A stretch of DNA of 64,000 nucleotides from Allomuricauda ruestringensis DSM 13258 (GTDB taxonomy: Bacteria > Bacteroidota > Bacteroidia > Flavobacteriales > Flavobacteriaceae), in NCBI RefSeq assembly GCF_000224085.1, contig NC_015945.1, forward strand, positions 1,065,501 through 1,129,500, in the 5' to 3' direction. The notes below the pieces were generated by a model. The model saw only the letters and a list, made by a program, of their open reading frames with translations, searched no databases and was not told where the DNA came from. Made by a program: the position numbers and the translations under genes. This document shows positions 44,579 through 51,970 of this stretch, piece after piece. Numbering within the stretch: the first letter of the stretch is position 1; each line of letters begins with the position of its first letter.

Positions 44579-44655
44579 GTCAACCTGAACTTGTTTCAGG
44601 TTCTCATAAAACCAATCATTAATCTTATGAGATTCCGAAACTAGTTCGGAATGAC
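44579..44655. repeat. REP-like palindromic repeat, copy 2
   Basis: Arms GTCAACCTGAACTTGTTTCA and (revcomp) GTCATTCCGAACTAGTTTCG face each other with TTATGAG/CTCATAA inner ends and a 15-base loop. Matches copy 1 at 41267-41345. Sits in the leuS 3' region before its terminator. Confidence 0.85.
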
Positions 44656-44680
44656 ACATAAACTCAAATAACTTTTTAAA

Positions 44681-47600
44681 CTATCCTACGATATTCACAA
44701 TCTTTCCCGGCACCACAATTACCTTTTTAGGCGTTCTTCCGTCTAACTGGGCCTGTGTTTTTTCGTGTGCCAAAACAGCGGCTTCGATTTCATCCTTGCC
44801 CATATCCAACGGCAACTCCAATTTGAAGCGCATTTTACCGTTAAAGGATATTGGATATTCCTTGCTGCTTTCAACCAAATATTTTTCCTCAAACTTTGGG
44901 AAAGGTGCTTCGGCAATGGAACCTGTATGGCCCAAACGCTGCCAAAGCTCTTCGGCAATATGTGGCGCATACGGCGACACCAAAATCGCCAAGGGTTCCA
45001 AAATAGCTTTGCTAGTGCATTTTTGGGATGTCAATTCGTTGACACAGATCATAAAGGTGGAAACAGAAGTGTTGAACGAGAAATTCTCGATGTCCTCTTC
45101 CACTTTTTTGATAGTCTTGTGCAAGGTTTTTAAATTATCCGCGGTGGGTTCCACACCCCCCTCGCCCCTCTCAAGGGGGGGATAGAGCTTCCAAAGTTTT
45201 TTAAGGAAGGAATGCACGCCCGTAATGCCTGCCGTGTTCCAAGGCTTTGATTGCTCCAGGGGCCCCAAGAACATTTCGTACAAACGCAACGAATCTGCCC
45301 CGTACTCCTCACAAATAGCATCAGGATTGACAACATTGTATTTGGATTTGGACATTTTTTCTATTTCTCGAGAAACTTTAAATGTTCCATCATCTTCGCC
45401 AACAAACACCATTTCTTCAAATTCTTTATTCAAAGGATGATTTCTGAAAGCCTCAACATCTATCTCATCAGATGAGTTGACCAAACCAACATCAACTCTA
45501 ACTAGATTCAATTTGAAATCCACATCAATTTGATTGGACTCAGGAAATCTCTCAGAAACCAATTTCTGAACAGAACTAACCTTATTCTTATATATACCCA
45601 AACTTTCAGCATTCTCAACCTTTGATTCTGAAATGAAAAGCACGTTCTTCATTATTAATTTAGAACAAAACTCTTTGATGTCATCTGAATCATAAACTCC
45701 AATATCACTTTGATTAATTTGAAGCATCGCTCGGCAAATAAAAGCACTCGTCCCCGTAATCATCCCTTGGTTGATCAACTTTTGGGCAAATTCATCTTTG
45801 GGGACATAGCCCATATCAAACATAAACTTTTGCCAAAAACGGGAATACAACAAGTGGCCCGTAGCGTGTTCACTACCTCCGATATACAAGTCCACATCTT
45901 GCCAATAGTTAATGGCTTCGGGAGAGAAAATGGCTTCATCGTTGCGTGGATCCATATACCTATTAAAGTATTGGGAGCTTCCTGCCCAACCTGGCATGGT
46001 GTTCAACTCCAAGGGGAAAACTGTTTGCTCCCCCTCTCGGTCTCCCCCAGAGGGTGAGAGGTTTTCATTACTTACCACTTTATTCTGTACCGTGTCCCAA
46101 GCCCACTCGGTGGCATTTCCCAATGGCGGTTCGCCCGTTTCGGTGGGAAGGTATTTTTCTACTTCGGGCAATTGCAAGGGCAAATGCTCCATATCGATCA
46201 TTTGCGGCATACCATCCACATAATACACGGGGAACGGCTCACCCCAATACCGCTGCCGGCTAAATACGGCATCGCGCAAGCGGTAATTCACTTTTCCTTT
46301 GCCATGTCCGATTCTTTCCAATTCGGAAATCGCCTTTTTCATCGCCTCTTTATAAGGTAGACCGTCTAGAAAATCGGAATTGGCAATAACCGTGGTTTCC
46401 TTGTCGGCAAATGCTTCTTTGGAAATATCGACCCCTTCAAAAATGTTGGGGATGTCTATATTGTAATGTTTGGCAAAATCGTAATCGCGTTGGTCACCAC
46501 AAGGCACGGCCATTACCGCTCCTGTTCCGTAACTGGCCAACACGTAGTCGCCAATCCAAATTGGGATAGGCTCTTTGGTGAACGGATGCTCTGCATACGC
46601 TCCTGTAAACACCCCCGAAATGGTTTTTACATCCGCCATACGGTCTCGCTCGGAACGTTTTGCCGTAGCTTCTACATAGGCCTCTACTTCCGCTTTTTGT
46701 TCTGGGGTAGTGATTTTGGCCACCAACTCGTGCTCTGGGGCCAAGGTCATAAAACTCACCCCAAAAATAGTATCGGGGCGGGTGGTGAAGACTTCTATTT
46801 GATATGGGTGATTGAGCGGAGTCGAAATCACCTCTTGGTCGCTTCGACTACGCTCAGCGTCCAATACATTAAAAGTAACCGAGGCTCCAACAGACCGCCC
46901 AATCCAGTTGGTTTGGGAATCTTTTAGCGGTTGAGGCCAATCAATTTTGTCCAAACCGTCCAACAAACGCTGGGCATAAGCGGTGATGCGCATACTCCAT
47001 TGCGTCATTTTTTTACGCACCACGGGGTGACCTCCCCGTTCGGAAACACCGTTCACAATTTCATCGTTGGCCAAAACGGTTCCCAAAGCGGGACACCAGT
47101 TTACTTCGGTATCGGCCAAATAGGTCAATCTATATTTTAAAAGGATTTCTTGCTTTTCCTTATCGGAGTAGCCATTCCAAGTTGCGGCATCAAAACTTGG
47201 AGTATCATCATCACAAGTTGCTTCGACATTGGTATTTCCTTCTTTTTCAAAAATGGAGACCAATGTGGAGATATTTTCTGCCTTATCAGATTTCTTATTG
47301 TACCACGCATTGAACAATTGGATAAAGATCCATTGCGTCCATTTATAATATTGTGGGTTGGAGGTACGCACTTCGCGGCTCCAATCAAAAGAAAAACCGA
47401 GCTGATCTAACTGCTCACGGTATCTGTTGATGTTATTTTCCGTAGTGATAGCAGGGTGCTGACCCGTTTGAATCGCATATTGCTCTGCAGGCAACCCAAA
47501 GGAATCGTAACCCATGGGATGCAGTACATTGAATCCCTTATGTCTTTTGTAACGCGAATAGATGTCCGTGGCAATATACCCCAGCGGGTGCCCTACGTGC

Positions 47601-47740
47601 AATCCTGCCCCAGAAGGGTAAGGGAACATCGACAATGCATAAAATTTAGGTTTGTCGGAATCGTTGGATGCCTTAAAAGTTTCATTTTCTGCCCAATACT
47701 TCTGCCATTTGGCCTCAATCTCGCGGAAATCGTAATTCAT
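44681..47740 (-). CDS. leuS: Leucyl-tRNA synthetase (enlarged, repeat-containing)
   Basis: 1019 residues, longer than the roughly 920-950 I would expect in this lineage. HIGH signature PYPSGAGLHVGHPLGY (about 38-53) and KMSKS in EKMSKSKYNV (near 798) are intact. The editing domain lies around 270-500 (TTRPDTIFGVSF). Three short segments look like translated palindromic repeats: AERSRSDQEVISTPL near 302, NLSPSGGDREGEQ near 565, and PPLERGEGG near 857. A further AT-rich segment of about 80 residues (near 673-753) precedes VEAFRNHPLN. The gene should charge tRNA-Leu. A TTG-N18-TATTTTTG promoter precedes it. Confidence 0.95.
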   Translation of the reverse strand: MNYDFREIEAKWQKYWAENETFKASNDSDKPKFYALSMFPYPSGAGLHVGHPLGYIATDIYSRYKRHKGFNVLHPMGYDSFGLPAEQYAIQTGQHPAITTENNINRYREQLDQLGFSFDWSREVRTSNPQYYKWTQWIFIQLFNAWYNKKSDKAENISTLVSIFEKEGNTNVEATCDDDTPSFDAATWNGYSDKEKQEILLKYRLTYLADTEVNWCPALGTVLANDEIVNGVSERGGHPVVRKKMTQWSMRITAYAQRLLDGLDKIDWPQPLKDSQTNWIGRSVGASVTFNVLDAERSRSDQEVISTPLNHPYQIEVFTTRPDTIFGVSFMTLAPEHELVAKITTPEQKAEVEAYVEATAKRSERDRMADVKTISGVFTGAYAEHPFTKEPIPIWIGDYVLASYGTGAVMAVPCGDQRDYDFAKHYNIDIPNIFEGVDISKEAFADKETTVIANSDFLDGLPYKEAMKKAISELERIGHGKGKVNYRLRDAVFSRQRYWGEPFPVYYVDGMPQMIDMEHLPLQLPEVEKYLPTETGEPPLGNATEWAWDTVQNKVVSNENLSPSGGDREGEQTVFPLELNTMPGWAGSSQYFNRYMDPRNDEAIFSPEAINYWQDVDLYIGGSEHATGHLLYSRFWQKFMFDMGYVPKDEFAQKLINQGMITGTSAFICRAMLQINQSDIGVYDSDDIKEFCSKLIMKNVLFISESKVENAESLGIYKNKVSSVQKLVSERFPESNQIDVDFKLNLVRVDVGLVNSSDEIDVEAFRNHPLNKEFEEMVFVGEDDGTFKVSREIEKMSKSKYNVVNPDAICEEYGADSLRLYEMFLGPLEQSKPWNTAGITGVHSFLKKLWKLYPPLERGEGGVEPTADNLKTLHKTIKKVEEDIENFSFNTSVSTFMICVNELTSQKCTSKAILEPLAILVSPYAPHIAEELWQRLGHTGSIAEAPFPKFEEKYLVESSKEYPISFNGKMRFKLELPLDMGKDEIEAAVLAHEKTQAQLDGRTPKKVIVVPGKIVNIVG
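45153..45185. repeat. In-frame palindromic repeat in leuS (near residue 857)
   Basis: CCCCCCTC-GCCCCTCTCAA-GGGGGG forms a hairpin and resembles CCCCTCTCAAGAGGGG-type intergenic repeats of Bacteroidota. In the protein it reads as PPLERGEGGV, replacing a linker. Confidence 0.6.
46028..46061. repeat. In-frame palindromic repeat in leuS (near residue 565)
   Basis: CCTCTC / GAGAGG and CCCTCT / AGAGGG pairings within a 34-base C/G-rich block; reads as LSPSGGDREGEQ in the protein, between VVSNEN and TVFPLELN. Confidence 0.6.
46811..46860. repeat. In-frame palindromic repeat in leuS (near residue 302)
   Basis: TGAGCGGAGTCGAA (46813-46826) and TTCGACTACGCTCA (46843-46856) pair over 13 of 14 bases. 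The CGACTACGCTCA motif is a very common repeat in Bacteroidota intergenic DNA (recall). Encodes AERSRSDQEVISTPLN. Confidence 0.8.
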
Positions 47741-47765
47741 TGTTAATCTTGTTCAATTTCGTGTG

Positions 47766-47794
47766 CAAAAATAGGTTTAATCCCCTAAATACAA
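47766..47794 (-). promoter_or_regulatory. Complete Bacteroidota promoter for leuS (TTG-N18-TATTTTTG)
   Basis: Reverse-strand TTG (47794-47792), 18-base spacer, TATTTTTG (47773-47766), 25 bases before the leuS ATG. Confidence 0.65.
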
Positions 47795-47829
47795 TTTACT
47801 TTTCTATTTTTACGTACTGATTCTACTAT

Positions 47830-48708
47830 ATGAGCCAATATATTGAACGATATCAGCGACGAAAACTGATTTCCTCTTACTTTTCCGTGGCTTTGAGCAT
47901 TGCCCTGGTCCTGTTTCTTTTAGGTGTTTTGGGCCTTTTGGTGCTCAATACCAAAAAATTGGCGGATCACTTTAAGGAGCAAATCACCATTTCGGTGTTT
48001 TTGAAGGACAACGCCAAACCTGTGGAAATAGATCAGTTGCAGAAAAGCTTGATGCTTGCCGAATACACCAAATCAGCTGAATACATTTCCAAAGAAGATG
48101 CCGCGGAACAATATAGCGAGGATATTGGTGAAAATTTTGAGGAGTTCTTGGGCTACAATCCCCTAAAAAATTCCATTGACGTCAACCTTAAGGCAGATTT
48201 TGTATCGCCTCAACAGATTGATGAGATTGCCAAGGAACTCGTGGCCAAAGCCTATGTGGACGAAGTAAGCTACGACAAGCCCTTGATTTCGCTGCTCAAC
48301 AACAACGCACGGAAAATAAGTCTGTGGATCTTGATTGCGAGTGCGGTTTTTACGATCATTGCCGTTTTGTTGATCAACAGCTCCATTCGATTGTCCATTT
48401 ATTCCAAACGTTTTATCATTAAAACCATGCAAATGGTGGGAGCCACCAAAACGTTTATTCGAAGACCTTTTATCTGGACAAACATTAAATTGGGTATGGT
48501 CGGAGCCGTTGTGGCCTTGGTTGGACTAGGGGTCTTGGTGTACTATATTGACAAGAACTTCCCGGAGTTAAATCTTTTACAAGATTATATTGTTCTCATT
48601 ATTTTGTTCGTTGGTGTATTTGGTTTGGGCGTTATTATTTCATGGGCGAGCACCCATTTTGCAACCCAACGCTTTTTAAACCTGAGGACGGACGATCTTT
48701 ATTATTAA
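47830..48708 (+). CDS. ftsX: Cell division protein FtsX
   Basis: 292 residues. N-terminal cytoplasmic tail, then four membrane helices with an extracytoplasmic domain (about 45-160: FKEQITISVFLKDNAKPVEIDQLQKSL) and a C-terminal FtsX permease module (FIIKTMQMVGATKTFIRRPFIW). With FtsE it forms an ABC-like complex that regulates peptidoglycan hydrolases at the division site. The partner ftsE is not in this window. It is first in the ftsX-DUF3098-uppP-truB run. Confidence 0.93.
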   Translation: MSQYIERYQRRKLISSYFSVALSIALVLFLLGVLGLLVLNTKKLADHFKEQITISVFLKDNAKPVEIDQLQKSLMLAEYTKSAEYISKEDAAEQYSEDIGENFEEFLGYNPLKNSIDVNLKADFVSPQQIDEIAKELVAKAYVDEVSYDKPLISLLNNNARKISLWILIASAVFTIIAVLLINSSIRLSIYSKRFIIKTMQMVGATKTFIRRPFIWTNIKLGMVGAVVALVGLGVLVYYIDKNFPELNLLQDYIVLIILFVGVFGLGVIISWASTHFATQRFLNLRTDDLYY

Positions 48709-48717
48709 CTTTGCGAC

Positions 48718-48984
48718 ATGAGCAAAAAAAACAACAACGGTAAAAAACCACCTAAAGAGTTTGTTTTCCAAAAGAAAAACTACCTCTTCCTTTTTATAGG
48801 TCTTGCCTTTATAGCCCTTGGATATATTTTGATGAGCGGCGGCGGAAGCGACGACCCAGAAGTTTTCAATCCCGAGATATACAATTTTAGAAGAATTCGC
48901 CTTGCGCCAACATTGATTCTTATCGGCCTTGGTATTCAGGTATATGCCATTTTATTGAATCCTAACAAGAAAAACAAGGAGTAA
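48718..48984 (+). CDS. DUF3098 membrane protein
   Basis: 88 residues with two membrane helices (LFLFIGLAFIALGYILM and LAPTLILIGLGIQVYAIL) separated by GGGSDDPEVFNPEIYNFRRIRLAP, the DUF3098 signature in Bacteroidota. It is between ftsX (9 bases) and uppP (1 base), so a cell-envelope role is likely but unknown. A TAACTTTG box overlaps the ftsX stop, possibly giving an internal promoter. Confidence 0.92.
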   Translation: MSKKNNNGKKPPKEFVFQKKNYLFLFIGLAFIALGYILMSGGGSDDPEVFNPEIYNFRRIRLAPTLILIGLGIQVYAILLNPNKKNKE

Positions 48985-48985
48985 T

Positions 48986-49780
48986 TTGGAATTAATTGAT
49001 GCTATAATTCTTGGGATAATTCAAGGATTGACCGAATTTTTACCTGTTTCCTCCAGCGGTCATTTAGAATTGGGAAAAGCCATTTTGGGGGCGCAGGCCG
49101 TTCCCGAAGAAAGCCTTTTGTTTACCGTGGTCTTGCATTTTGCCACAGCATTGAGCACCTTGGTAGTGTTCCGAAAGGATGTTTTTGATATTTTTAAAGG
49201 GCTATTTCAATTCAAATGGAATGAAGAAACCCAATTTTCATTAAAAATTATCATATCCATGATTCCCGCCGCTTTGGTCGGCCTTTTTTTGAATGATTTT
49301 ATTGAAGTATTTTTTGATGGTGCCATTGTCATCGTTGGCATTATGTTGGTAATTACGGCATTTTTGCTGTATTTGGCAGATTTGGCCAAAACCACCGATA
49401 AAAACGTTTCATTCCGAAGTTCCTTTGCGATTGGTATGGCACAGGCCGTAGCTATTCTCCCAGGAATTTCCCGAAGTGGAGCAACTATCTCGGCAGCCGT
49501 TCTTTTGGGTGTAGATAAAACCAAGTCAGCACGTTTTTCCTTTTTGATGGTAGTTCCGTTGATCTTGGGAAAAGTAGCCAAAGATTTGATGGGTGGTGAA
49601 ATCGCCTTTCACGGTGACCAAGCCATTGCCATGGGCGCAGGTTTTGTTGCCGCCTTTATTGCAGGTCTTGCCGCTTGTACTTGGATGATCAAATTGGTAC
49701 GCCAAAGCAAGCTTACCTATTTTGCTATTTACTGTTTAATCGTTGGCCTCATAGCCATCGCATGGAGCATTTGGGGATAG
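48986..49780 (+). CDS. uppP: Undecaprenyl-diphosphatase
   Basis: 264 residues starting at a TTG one base after the DUF3098 stop; no ATG fits the conserved N-terminus ELIDAIILGIIQGLTEFLPVSSSGHLEL. The catalytic blocks EFLPVSSSGH and PGISRSGATIS are intact, and there are about eight membrane helices. It dephosphorylates undecaprenyl diphosphate to recycle the lipid carrier of cell-wall synthesis; overexpression gives bacitracin resistance. The TTG start suggests low or tightly coupled translation. Confidence 0.95.
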   Translation: MELIDAIILGIIQGLTEFLPVSSSGHLELGKAILGAQAVPEESLLFTVVLHFATALSTLVVFRKDVFDIFKGLFQFKWNEETQFSLKIIISMIPAALVGLFLNDFIEVFFDGAIVIVGIMLVITAFLLYLADLAKTTDKNVSFRSSFAIGMAQAVAILPGISRSGATISAAVLLGVDKTKSARFSFLMVVPLILGKVAKDLMGGEIAFHGDQAIAMGAGFVAAFIAGLAACTWMIKLVRQSKLTYFAIYCLIVGLIAIAWSIWG

Positions 49781-49811
49781 ATCAGTATATTTGCTGCAAA
49801 ACCCCAAGTTT

Positions 49812-50516
49812 TTGAACACCAAAGAAGATTTTTTAAACGGTCAGATTCTTTTGATCGATAAACCATTGGAATGGACCTCTTTCCAAGCGGTAAATGCCTT
49901 AAAATGGGCCATTCGTAAAAAGTTTGGCCTTAAAAAGATAAAAATTGGCCATGCAGGTACATTGGATCCTTTGGCCACAGGGCTGCTGATTATCTGTACG
50001 GGGAAATTCACCAAAAAAATTCCAGAGCTTCAAGGACAAGTAAAAGAATATACGGGCACTTTCACTTTGGGGGCCACCACCCCCTCTTACGATTTGGAGA
50101 CAGAAGTCAACCAAACGTTTCCAACAGGGCATATCACGGATGCATCCATCAAAGAAGCCACCAAAAAATTTTTGGGCGAGATTGAGCAGGTGCCTCCTAT
50201 TTTTTCAGCATTAAAAAAAGATGGTAAACGATTGTACGAGCTTGCTCGTGAAGGAAAAAAAGTAGAAATAAAATCACGAAAAATAGAAATCCTTGAATTT
50301 AAAATTACCCGAATTACCCTTCCTGAAGTGGACTTTAAAGTAGTTTGCAGTAAAGGAACCTACATTCGTTCCTTGGCTCACGATTTTGGCGAAGCATTGG
50401 GTTCTGGAGCTTACCTATCCGAGCTCAGAAGAACCAAAATAGGGGATTTCAACGTAAATAATGCTACAACACCCCTTGTTTTCAAAGAAAATTTGGGGGT
50501 AGGTACCTCGACCTAA
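49812..50516 (+). CDS. truB: tRNA pseudouridine-55 synthase
   Basis: 234 residues with catalytic Asp in GHAGTLDPLATGLLI, plus ILLIDKPLEWTSFQAV at the start and CSKGTYIRSLAHDFGE near the C-terminus. It makes pseudouridine 55 in the T-loop of tRNA. No ATG lies near the conserved N-terminus. I prefer the TTG giving NTKEDFLNGQILLIDKP, because a TATATTTG -7 box (49786-49793) overlaps the more upstream TTG at 49791. If the promoter is not used, the longer form is possible. Confidence 0.9.
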   Translation: MNTKEDFLNGQILLIDKPLEWTSFQAVNALKWAIRKKFGLKKIKIGHAGTLDPLATGLLIICTGKFTKKIPELQGQVKEYTGTFTLGATTPSYDLETEVNQTFPTGHITDASIKEATKKFLGEIEQVPPIFSALKKDGKRLYELAREGKKVEIKSRKIEILEFKITRITLPEVDFKVVCSKGTYIRSLAHDFGEALGSGAYLSELRRTKIGDFNVNNATTPLVFKENLGVGTST

Positions 50517-50532
50517 ACGGGTTGTGATAAAA

Positions 50533-50540
50533 TAATTTTG
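50533..50540 (+). promoter_or_regulatory. Bacteroidota -7 box (TAATTTTG)
   Basis: TAATTTTG lies 24 bases upstream of the next ATG (50565). Confidence 0.45.
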
Positions 50541-50564
50541 CAAAAAAGCGGTTATAGTTAAACC

Positions 50565-51284
50565 ATGAACTTAAATAGGCGTCAATTATCTCTTTTGATT
50601 ACTTTTTTCTCTATGTCCATAGTGATTTTATTGCTTTTCAATATTCACTTGGGAGGCATAAAGGAAGATGAGTACGTTATTGAAATGAGCTTGGCCGATG
50701 AGGATATTGAAGAACTTCTTAAAGAGGAAGAAGAACGATTGGAAGAAATGGCCGCCAACAACGACCCCATTAAAAGCCACATGGCCGTAAATGAAACCGC
50801 CAAACCTAGTGTTGGGAACCCAGAACCTTTAAAAACCTTGGAAGAGCTTATGGAGGAACGAGCTCTCAACAGTGAAACAGGGGAATATGCCGATAACTCA
50901 GGTTTTGAGGAACAATTAAAACAGTTAAAGGCCCAGCGGGACGAGAAAAAAGAAAAATTGGGCGAACGTGATGCCCAAAAAGAGGAATTCACCAATTACT
51001 TAAAGGATAGGCGCACTTCTATCTCCTACTCCTTGGTCGAGCGAAATGCTTATTATCTTCCACCTCCCATTTACACCTGTATTGAAGGTGGTAAAGTGGT
51101 TGTAAACATTACCGTGGATAATAACGGTTATGTCACGGAAGCCAGCTTCAACGATAAAAGTTCGGGAACCAGCAATGGTTGTTTAGTGGATAATGCCATC
51201 GCCTATGCCCTTAAGGCCCGTTTTAGCCCGGATTCCAAGAATTCTCAGATCGGCACAATTACTTACCTATTCCAAAGCAAGTAA
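50565..51284 (+). CDS. Membrane-anchored protein with TonB-C-like terminal domain
   Basis: 239 residues. One N-terminal membrane helix (LLITFFSMSIVILLLF), a long acidic, Glu/Lys-rich coiled-coil region (EDIEELLKEEEERLEEM, FEEQLKQLKAQRDEKKEKLGERDAQ), and a compact C-terminal domain with GGKVVVNITVDNNGYVTEASF and ALKARFSPD that resembles the TonB C-terminal fold. It may span the periplasm and interact with an outer-membrane partner. No ExbB/ExbD genes are nearby, so a TonB role is unproven. The 3' end overlaps the convergent thioredoxin-like gene by 18 bases. Confidence 0.8.
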   Translation: MNLNRRQLSLLITFFSMSIVILLLFNIHLGGIKEDEYVIEMSLADEDIEELLKEEEERLEEMAANNDPIKSHMAVNETAKPSVGNPEPLKTLEELMEERALNSETGEYADNSGFEEQLKQLKAQRDEKKEKLGERDAQKEEFTNYLKDRRTSISYSLVERNAYYLPPPIYTCIEGGKVVVNITVDNNGYVTEASFNDKSSGTSNGCLVDNAIAYALKARFSPDSKNSQIGTITYLFQSK

Positions 51285-51887
51285 TTCCAAGACGTCTTCT
51301 AAGATATTTTGGCCTTTGTTTTTGTTATACCAAACCTGAAGCTCTTGTTTGAACTCATCTGTCAATTTGCCGTGTTCCCTTTTACATTCCTCCACCATTT
51401 GAGTGGCAATGCTAGGTCTTGGGCCCCATTCCCCAATAATTTCATTATTGGCTTTGTCCAAAACAATTAGTTTGGGTATGGAGCGGGCATCATTGGTCAA
51501 AAAAGCGTCCATTAAATCGAGACTTTCATCACGTAAAACCACTTTTAAGGTAATGTTGGGGCTTGTTTCGGCTATTTTATGGATTATGGGCAAACTTGCT
51601 GCCGCATCCCCGCACCAGCTCTCGGTCAGTACTAAAAACACCAGTTCTTTGTCTAAGACTTTCAGTTTTTGCTGAATGTCTTCGGAAATCTTAAAGGTTT
51701 TTTCCCAACGGGCCATTCTGCGGTCGCCCAGCTTGGTATAGTTGATCATAGCTTCGGATTGGTTTGGACCTGTGGACTTCTCCATTTTTGCCAGTTGACC
51801 CACCAATTCACGGTATCTTGGGTAATCCATTCCCTTTGAAATGTATTTCTGGACTACTTCCAATCTATTTCTCTCCAATACTTCCAT
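51267..51887 (-). CDS. Thioredoxin-like protein with WCGDA active site
   Basis: 206 residues from the ATG starting MEVLERNRLEVVQKYIS; a longer frame upstream lacks similarity. The thioredoxin fold core is FLVLTESWCGDAAASLPIIHKIAE with a single Cys (C-G-D-A in place of C-x-x-C), then IPKLIVLDKANNEIIGEWGPRP. It is therefore a monothiol-type member and unlikely to be a classical disulfide reductase. A TACTTTTG -7 box precedes it. The function is unassigned. Confidence 0.85.
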   Translation of the reverse strand: MEVLERNRLEVVQKYISKGMDYPRYRELVGQLAKMEKSTGPNQSEAMINYTKLGDRRMARWEKTFKISEDIQQKLKVLDKELVFLVLTESWCGDAAASLPIIHKIAETSPNITLKVVLRDESLDLMDAFLTNDARSIPKLIVLDKANNEIIGEWGPRPSIATQMVEECKREHGKLTDEFKQELQVWYNKNKGQNILEDVLELLALE

Positions 51888-51903
51888 ATAAAAAATGTTT
51901 TTG

Positions 51904-51911
51904 CAAAAGTA
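51904..51911 (-). promoter_or_regulatory. Bacteroidota -7 box (TACTTTTG)
   Basis: Reverse-strand TACTTTTG, 17 bases before the thioredoxin-like gene's ATG. Confidence 0.5.
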
Positions 51912-51970
51912 CAATGGGCAGTTGGCCCATTTGGTGACTTTTATCATTGGTTGTTTTTACAACCTAATTC

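Noticed and set aside
49791..49811. Upstream TTG as the truB start
   Set aside because: A TATATTTG promoter box overlaps it, so a transcript from that promoter would start after it. It remains possible for read-through transcripts from uppP.
50565..51284. A classical TonB protein
   Set aside because: It lacks the Pro-rich spacer of TonB and ExbB/ExbD neighbours; only the C-terminal fold resembles TonB, so the neutral description was kept.
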